Positions 58,462 to 64,000 of a stretch of DNA of 64,000 bases are shown here, in pieces. The translations under genes were made by a program, and so were the position numbers. The notes below the pieces were generated by a model, which was not told the DNA's origin, did no database searches, and saw only the letters and a list, made by a program, of their open reading frames with translations. Source of the DNA: an uncultured Clostridia bacterium (GTDB taxonomy: Bacteria > Bacillota > Clostridia > Christensenellales > Borkfalkiaceae); contig CANPZD010000001.1 of NCBI GenBank assembly GCA_947589085.1, positions 62,001 through 126,000 of the forward strand, in the 5' to 3' direction. Each line of letters starts with the position of its first letter. Position 1 is the stretch's first letter.

Positions 58462-58626
58462 AACGTACGGTATTTTACAATAATTCCATGGAAAAGTCAA
58501 GCAGACTCCCCGATATTTCCCAAAATAGTTTACAAATTCCGAATTTTTGTTTGCAAAATTACAAAACGGACATGTCCCGGAAAGATTTGCATAAATAAAA
58601 CAAACGGCTTCGCATACAATAAGGGT

Positions 58627-59313
58627 GTGGAAGAAGTCGTCATCTCGGATGGGAGCGCGCGCAGCTCCTTTATTACTTATTTATATAACGGCGTTTTGGG
58701 GGAAGTTGTCTGCTCGGGCGGCAGCGGAGAATTGATGTTCGGCGGGGAACGCGCGGCGGTTCGTCTGCGGCTTGCGACGAAGGCGCCCTATTCCAAGATC
58801 AAAGAGCGGCTCACGGAGATCGTCGGGATCGGCTACAAATACGCTTTTCTGAAAGAAAAACTGCACGCCTGCCTCTCCAAACGCGAAAAAAAGCTGTTGA
58901 GCGCGGCTCTGATCGCAGCCGATTACGAGGGCGACAGAGCGTATATCCGCAGTAAGATCGGCAATTTCGAAAATTTCAGCATCGACGGATTCTACACGTT
59001 CCGTTTGAGCGCCCTGCGGGAAAAGTGGTCGCGCATCGTGGAATATATCCCGGAGGGATTCGCTTCCTCCGATCTGAAAAAGTTCTGCGAATTTTTGGTG
59101 GGCGAGAGCAAGAACAAAGTCTATCTCAAAGGGAACGTCGTGTTCGGGGAGAATTTTATCCCGCTGCGGAGGAGCCGTCTTACGGGCGAAGAGGACGTGG
59201 AGACGGAGATCATGCTCTCCGACGCGGGGTTTGTTTACTGTCTCGGAGAAGTCGAAGAGGGACTTGGCGATTTTCTGCAAAAATATTATGCCGAACGGGC
59301 GATATTTTCTTGA
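58627..59313 (+). CDS. YtxC-like putative sporulation protein
   Basis: GTG start; [13 protein letters not shown]-like composition; located immediately upstream of thrS, as ytxC is in Bacillus. Confidence 0.6.
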   Translation: MEEVVISDGSARSSFITYLYNGVLGEVVCSGGSGELMFGGERAAVRLRLATKAPYSKIKERLTEIVGIGYKYAFLKEKLHACLSKREKKLLSAALIAADYEGDRAYIRSKIGNFENFSIDGFYTFRLSALREKWSRIVEYIPEGFASSDLKKFCEFLVGESKNKVYLKGNVVFGENFIPLRRSRLTGEEDVETEIMLSDAGFVYCLGEVEEGLGDFLQKYYAERAIFS

Positions 59314-59338
59314 CAAAACGGGCAAAAAAGCATACAAT
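59310..59338 (+). promoter_or_regulatory. Promoter of T-box/thrS
   Basis: TTGACA-N17-TACAAT. Confidence 0.8.
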
Positions 59339-59343
59339 GGAAT

Positions 59344-59560
59344 CACTTAAAGACAAGTAGCTTCGCAGGCTGTTTCAAAGAGAGAGGATCCCCGGCTGAA
59401 AGATCTTCAAAGAGCGGCGAAAGCGAAACCGCTTTATTTTACGAAAAAGTACATAGAAAGAGCGGTCCTGCATGGCAGGGCAATTAAGGTGGAACCGCGC
59501 AGAGAATTGCGTCCTTAAAAACTCCCGAAAGGGGATTTTTAAGGACGTTTTTGTTGTTTT
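59344..59560 (+). promoter_or_regulatory. T-box leader of thrS
   Basis: Conserved T-box aaggtggaaccgcg at about 59489, then terminator gcgtccttaaaaactcccgaaaggggatttttaaggacgttttt. Confidence 0.92.
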
Positions 59561-59606
59561 TGAAAAATTGCATAGTACTATGCCAGACATAATCGGAGGA
59601 AGATCC

Positions 59607-61514
59607 ATGAATATTACTTTGAAAAACGGCGATTTGCTGCAATTAGAGGAGGGCGCAACGGCGCTGAACGCGGCGCAGGCCATCTCGGACGGACTTGCAA
59701 GAGCCGCGGCGTGCGCGAAGATCAACGGGCGGCTTGCCGATCTCTGCACGCCCCTGAACGAGGGCGATTCTCTTGAGATCGTAACGCTCAAAGAGAAAGA
59801 GGGCCTCGAAGTATATCGCCACACCTGCGCGCATGTGCTCGCGCAGGCTTTGAAAACGATTTATCCGACGTGCAAACTTGCCATCGGCCCGGTGATCGAT
59901 AACGGGTTCTATTACGACGTCGACTTCAAAACGCCCATTACGATGGATGATTTTGCCAAGATCGAGGCGGAGATGAAGAAGATCATCAAGAGCAACCTGC
60001 CGATCGAGCGGTATACGCTCTCCCGCGAGGAGGCGATCGCGCTCATGAGCAAATATCACGAGAACTACAAAGTGGAGCTGATCCGGGATCTTCCGGATGG
60101 CGAGACGATCTCTTTCTACAAGCAGGGCGCGTTCACCGATCTTTGCCGCGGCCCGCATCTTCCTTCGACGGGGAAGATCAAGGCGTTCAAACTGATCTCG
60201 ATCGCGGGCGCCTACTGGCGGGGCGACGAGAAGAAAAAAATGCTCACCCGCATCTATGGAACGGCGTTTGCAAAGAAAGAAGAGATGGACGAATATTTCG
60301 CCATGCTCGAAGAGGCGAAAAAGCGCGATCACATCAAGCTCGGCAAGGAACTCAAACTCTTTGCGCTTCTCAACGAGGGGAAGGGGTTCCCGTTCTTTCT
60401 GCCGAACGGCATGGTGCTCAAAAATCTTCTGATCGACTACTGGCGGCAGATCCACCGCCGGGAGGGATATGTCGAAGTGCAGACGCCGATGATCATGACG
60501 CGTTCCCTCTGGGAGAATTCCGGCCATTGGGATCACTATAAAGATAATATGTATACGACGAAGATCGACGGGGAGGACTGCGCGGTCAAGCCAATGAACT
60601 GTCCCGGCGGAATGCTCGTCTATAAACTTTGGCCGCACAGCTATAAAGATCTGCCCATTCGCATGGGAGAACTCGGACTTGTGCACCGCCATGAAAAGAG
60701 CGGACAGCTGCACGGTCTCATGCGCGTGCGCTGCTTCACGCAGGACGATGCGCATATCTTTATGCTGCCCGAGCAGATCACTTCGGAGATCAAGGGCGTT
60801 GTCCGCATCATCGACGAGGTCTATTCGCTCTTCGGATTCAAATATCACGTAGAGCTTTCCACGCGTCCCGAAAACAGCATGGGCAGCGACGAAGATTGGG
60901 AAGCGGCGACAAACGCGCTGAAAAGTGCGCTCGACGAACTCAAACTTCCCTATGCGATCAACGAGGGGGACGGCGCTTTTTACGGCCCGAAGATCGATTT
61001 TCATCTGCAAGACAGCATCGGAAGGACGTGGCAGTGCGGCACCATTCAGCTTGATTTTCAGATGCCGCAGCGGTTTGAACTCGAATATGTCGGCGAGGAC
61101 GGCGCCAAGCACCGTCCGATCATGATCCACCGCGTCGTATTCGGTTCGATCGAACGCTTTATCGGGATCCTGATCGAGCATTATGCGGGCAAATTCCCCG
61201 TATGGCTTTCTCCCGTGCAGGTGAAAGTGCTTCCGATCACCGACCGCGCCGCCGGATATGCGCAGGAACTCACCGACGAGATGAACGCAAGGGGTTTCCG
61301 CGCCGAAGCCGATCTCCGAAAGGAGAAGCTGGGCAGAAAGATCCTCGACGCCGAGAATGAAAAGGTTCCCTATAAACTCGTTGTCGGCGACAAAGAAGTG
61401 GAGGAGGGCGCCGTTTCCGTGCGCCGCCGTGGCGAAGGCGACGTCGGTTCCATGAAGAAGGAGGACTTCTTCGCCCTGTTGAAACGAGAAAACGACGAAA
61501 AAACGGTGTTCTGA
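59607..61514 (+). CDS. thrS: Threonyl-tRNA synthetase
   Basis: TGS domain N-terminus; HTCAHVLAQALKTIYP; MNCPGGMLVYK; FYGPKIDFHLQDSIGRTWQCGTIQLDFQMP. Confidence 0.98.
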   Translation: MNITLKNGDLLQLEEGATALNAAQAISDGLARAAACAKINGRLADLCTPLNEGDSLEIVTLKEKEGLEVYRHTCAHVLAQALKTIYPTCKLAIGPVIDNGFYYDVDFKTPITMDDFAKIEAEMKKIIKSNLPIERYTLSREEAIALMSKYHENYKVELIRDLPDGETISFYKQGAFTDLCRGPHLPSTGKIKAFKLISIAGAYWRGDEKKKMLTRIYGTAFAKKEEMDEYFAMLEEAKKRDHIKLGKELKLFALLNEGKGFPFFLPNGMVLKNLLIDYWRQIHRREGYVEVQTPMIMTRSLWENSGHWDHYKDNMYTTKIDGEDCAVKPMNCPGGMLVYKLWPHSYKDLPIRMGELGLVHRHEKSGQLHGLMRVRCFTQDDAHIFMLPEQITSEIKGVVRIIDEVYSLFGFKYHVELSTRPENSMGSDEDWEAATNALKSALDELKLPYAINEGDGAFYGPKIDFHLQDSIGRTWQCGTIQLDFQMPQRFELEYVGEDGAKHRPIMIHRVVFGSIERFIGILIEHYAGKFPVWLSPVQVKVLPITDRAAGYAQELTDEMNARGFRAEADLRKEKLGRKILDAENEKVPYKLVVGDKEVEEGAVSVRRRGEGDVGSMKKEDFFALLKRENDEKTVF

Positions 61515-61543
61515 AAAGTTTGAAATCAAATTAAGTTATCATG

Positions 61544-61569
61544 AAAAACCGCCTTTCGGCGGTTTTTTT
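61544..61569 (+). terminator. Terminator after thrS
   Basis: aaaaaccgcctttcggcggttttttt. Confidence 0.85.
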
Positions 61570-61660
61570 CTCATATTTCGCTTCGATACGGCCCGAACGC
61601 CGAAATAAAATTCCCGCGCTGCGCGCGGGGATTATTTTATGCAGATCGGATAGGGCAACA

Positions 61661-61833
61661 TACGTAGAATACCTTAATCCATGTACTTTTTTTGCCCGAT
61701 TTCGGGGGTCAAAAGGCATTGCGGAAGAATATTTTCGTTTTTTTCGGAATATTTTTTATATTTTGCTTGACGAAACGCGTAGATTTATTGTATACTTATC
61801 ACAGAATGTACATAGAATAAGGTATTCAATGTA
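61661..61833. repeat. 26-bp imperfect inverted repeats flanking the pilin promoter
   Basis: 61661-61686 reverse complement matches 61808-61833 at 22/26 positions. Confidence 0.65.
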
Positions 61834-61902
61834 GTTTCAATGGGCATTGACGTCATGGCGTCCCGATGGCGTTAAATTAAATTTTCATAAGGAGAAATAA
61901 CA

Positions 61903-62367
61903 ATGAAAAAAAGATTGAAGAAGGGCTTTACGCTTGCCGAACTTCTGATCGTCGTGGCGATCATCGCCGTCCTCACCGCGATTGCGGTGCCGCTGTTCGT
62001 GACGTCGCTCAACAAGGCGCAAACCGCGACCGATGAAGCTAACGAGCGCGCTGTCCGCGTCGCCGCCACCTATGCGATTTTGACCGCGGAGATGCCCGAA
62101 CCTGCCGACGCACAGGGAGATGAGGCCGTTTATACGCTTGAGACAGATGCTGACGGCGATAAGTCGTGGGCTCTCGTAGGACCGTGGTATGTTTATGCTG
62201 AAATAAGCGACGATGGTCAAATCAGTAATCTTAAAGTAGGGCTTGAAGCGAAGAAATCTGCTGTTTGGGGAGATACCTTAAAAGAAGGTGTGTCGGAACA
62301 TAAAGGCGGCGGTTTTGAAGTTCGCGTGACCGTGGCAAAAACCGATCTTACTGACCTCGGTTCTTAA
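61903..62367 (+). CDS. Type IV pilin/pseudopilin-like protein
   Basis: MKKRLKKGFTLAELLIVVAIIAVLTAIAVPLF class III signal (G^FTLAE). Confidence 0.9.
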   Translation: MKKRLKKGFTLAELLIVVAIIAVLTAIAVPLFVTSLNKAQTATDEANERAVRVAATYAILTAEMPEPADAQGDEAVYTLETDADGDKSWALVGPWYVYAEISDDGQISNLKVGLEAKKSAVWGDTLKEGVSEHKGGGFEVRVTVAKTDLTDLGS

Positions 62368-62508
62368 ACGATAAGTGACTAAACATATCCCCAGCTGAAC
62401 GTGATGTCGGAAATGGGAAAAAAATTTTGACAGCTGCGCGGCGTTTTTGGCAAGGGTAAGCCGCGTTGCCTATGCCGTATCCGACAGGGATGTAAGGTTA
62501 TGGCAGTT

Positions 62509-62541
62509 TGTGGGGCGGCTTCGGCCGCCCCGCCTTTTTTC
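62509..62541 (+). terminator. Intrinsic terminator
   Basis: ggggcggcttcggccgccccgcctttttt. Confidence 0.8.
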
Positions 62542-62571
62542 TTGCGGAAAAACCCGTCATTTCGACCAAGC

Positions 62572-62680
62572 GCCTCTTCCTGTCATACCGTCCGCGCCTC
62601 TTCTGTCATACCGTCCGCGCCTCTTCCTGTCATACCGTCCCGCGCCTCTTCCTGTCATACCGAGCGGAGCGAGTGTATCT
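62572..62680. repeat. Tandem ~25-bp repeat, about 4 units
   Basis: Unit cctgtcataccgtccgcgcctctt, last unit grading into gtcataccgagcggagcgagtgtatctcg. Confidence 0.85.
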
Positions 62681-62753
62681 CGTCCTTTTTCAACGACGGG
62701 GCGCACGGCTCAGGATGACGTGCGGGGGGTGCGCGCCGGCGAACGCTCTTATT

Positions 62754-62826
62754 ACGTCATTTCGACCAAGCGAAGCGCGGGGAGAAATCTCGGTTTTGAG
62801 ATTCCTCACATTCGTTCGGAATGACG
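62754..62826. repeat. Dispersed palindromic repeat element
   Basis: cgtcatttcgaccaagcgaagcgcggggagaaatctcg ... gagattcctcacattcgttcggaatgacg, with complementary ends; partial copy at 62557-62574. Confidence 0.7.
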
Positions 62827-62970
62827 AGGGGAATGGTCGGAATGGTCGTGGGAATGGTCGGAATGGTCGTGGGAATGGTCGGAATGGTCGTGGGAATGGT
62901 CGGAATGGTCGTGGGAATGGTCAGAATGACGTGGGAATGGTCGCAATGACGTGGGAATGGTCGGAATGAT
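62827..62970. repeat. 21-bp tandem repeat array
   Basis: Unit tcggaatggtcgtgggaatgg repeated about 6 times, degenerating at the right end to tcagaatgacgtgggaatgg. Confidence 0.9.
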
Positions 62971-63023
62971 TGGTTAATTCCCGTTTTTTTCGAAAAATTT
63001 CTTTCGCAATTCTCCGAAAACAG

Positions 63024-63052
63024 TTGACACAGCGCATAAAATCTGTTATTCT
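63024..63052 (+). promoter_or_regulatory. Promoter of infC operon
   Basis: TTGACA-N17-TATTCT. Confidence 0.7.
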
Positions 63053-63057
63053 TAACG

Positions 63058-63190
63058 GGTAAAGCAGAGGTCAACCCTTCTCCCCGAGATCGCGCAACGG
63101 CGCGGCGGGTCAAAAAAATCGGCAGAAACGCTCTTCATAGCGTTATGATTCCGACGGGTTGCTTTTGCGGCCCGTTTCTTTTTTTCCGAA
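63058..63190 (+). promoter_or_regulatory. Ribosomal L20-type leader of infC-rpmI-rplT
   Basis: Position before infC-rpmI; structured leader ending in terminator cgacgggttgcttttgcggcccgtttcttttttt. Confidence 0.65.
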
Positions 63191-63253
63191 AAGAACGCCT
63201 CTCGGGGCGATCTTCACGGAAAACAAATCGCAAACTAAATTTTTGAGAGGAAT

Positions 63254-63772
63254 ATGGCAGTCAAAAATCAGAATCAGTTGAACGGTGAGATCCGCGACCG
63301 CGAGATCCGGGTGATTTCTTCCACGGGGGAGATGCTCGGGATCATGTCGTCCCGGGACGCGCAGCGTCTTGCGGATGAAGAGGGGCTTGATCTGGTGAAG
63401 ATCTCCCCGACCGCAGTCCCGCCCGTCTGCAAGATCATGGACTACGGCAAATTCAGGTTCGAGCAGGCGAAAAAGGAAAAGGAGAACCGCCGCAATCAGA
63501 AGATCGTCGAGATCAAAGAAGTTCAGCTCTCCATGACGATCGACGTCGGCGATCTGAACGTAAAAGCCAAGCAGGCGACGAAATTCCTCGAACAGGGGAA
63601 CAAAGTCAAGGTTTCGATCCGGTTGCGCGGCCGTCAGATGGCGCACGCCAATCTCGGGAAAGACGTGATCATGAATTTTGCCGAGCGGCTCAAAGAGATC
63701 GCCGTGGTCGAAAAGCCTTTGAACATGGAAGGGCGCAACCTCATTCTGATTTTGGGGCCGCTGAAAAAATGA
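63254..63772 (+). CDS. infC: Translation initiation factor IF-3
   Basis: LNGEIRDREIRVISSTGEMLGIM, VPPVCKIMDYGKFRFEQAKKEKENRRNQK. Confidence 0.98.
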   Translation: MAVKNQNQLNGEIRDREIRVISSTGEMLGIMSSRDAQRLADEEGLDLVKISPTAVPPVCKIMDYGKFRFEQAKKEKENRRNQKIVEIKEVQLSMTIDVGDLNVKAKQATKFLEQGNKVKVSIRLRGRQMAHANLGKDVIMNFAERLKEIAVVEKPLNMEGRNLILILGPLKK

Positions 63773-63844
63773 TTTGAAATTCCGCAAGGCCGAAACAAGC
63801 GGCTCCGGAGATAAAAGAGTAAATGTAATTTGGAGGATAAAGCA

Positions 63845-64000
63845 ATGCCGAAACAGAAATCGCACAGCGGTTCCAAAAAGCGCTTTTGGCTCACGGGCAC
63901 CGGCAAGGTGAACAGAGCACACGGCGGCAAGAACCACAAGGCGGAAACCAAGAACAGAAAGAGAAAGAGAAACCTGCGCCAGACGACGCTCGTCTCCGAA
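63845..64000 (+). CDS. rpmI: Ribosomal protein L35 (truncated by window end)
   Basis: MPKQKSHSGSKKRFWLTGTGKVNRAHGGKNHKAETKNRKRKRNLRQTTLVSE. Confidence 0.96.
   Translation, partial: MPKQKSHSGSKKRFWLTGTGKVNRAHGGKNHKAETKNRKRKRNLRQTTLVSE

Noticed and set aside
57448-58620. Upstream two-thirds of the 621-aa plus ORF at 57448-59313
   Set aside because: Runs antisense through leuS; the real gene starts at about 58627 after a promoter-like region.
62370-62541. c-di-GMP riboswitch or small RNA after the pilin gene
   Set aside because: A terminator is clear but the upstream sequence does not match the c-di-GMP consensus and the promoter is unconvincing.
62827-62970. CRISPR-like array
   Set aside because: No unique spacers: 21-bp units are directly adjacent, so it is a minisatellite.

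Overview
This 64-kb window looks like a GC-rich, spore-forming Clostridia-type chromosome. Support comes from spoIVA, spoVAD/spoVAE, a ytxC-like gene, a T-box, an L20 leader and many DUF families typical of Firmicutes. Most of it is housekeeping: dapA-dapB-asd, hslO, mscS, recX-birA-nnrD, nadD-yqeK, rsfS, secA, prfB, tsaD, a MoxR/DUF58/VWA operon, metNIQ, L-serine dehydratase, ECF S component plus coaX, hom, leuS, thrS, and infC-rpmI. Accessory or unusual parts are: (1) a giant InlB-repeat surface protein; (2) an AT-rich insertion carrying a UvrD-like helicase with a nuclease-like insert and zinc ribbons, between a cut-off membrane ORF and a rearranged tRNA-Thr; (3) small dispersed repeats and CCA-incorporating palindromes at both tRNA genes; (4) a cluster of DnaA boxes away from dnaA; (5) structured leaders upstream of metNIQ and of the DUF4364 operon that I cannot assign to a known family; (6) a 22-bp intergenic motif present three times; (7) an orphan pilin gene whose promoter lies between 26-bp inverted repeats, followed by a region of tandem and dispersed repeats. 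All calls come from reading the sequence and the ORF track. No database search was run.
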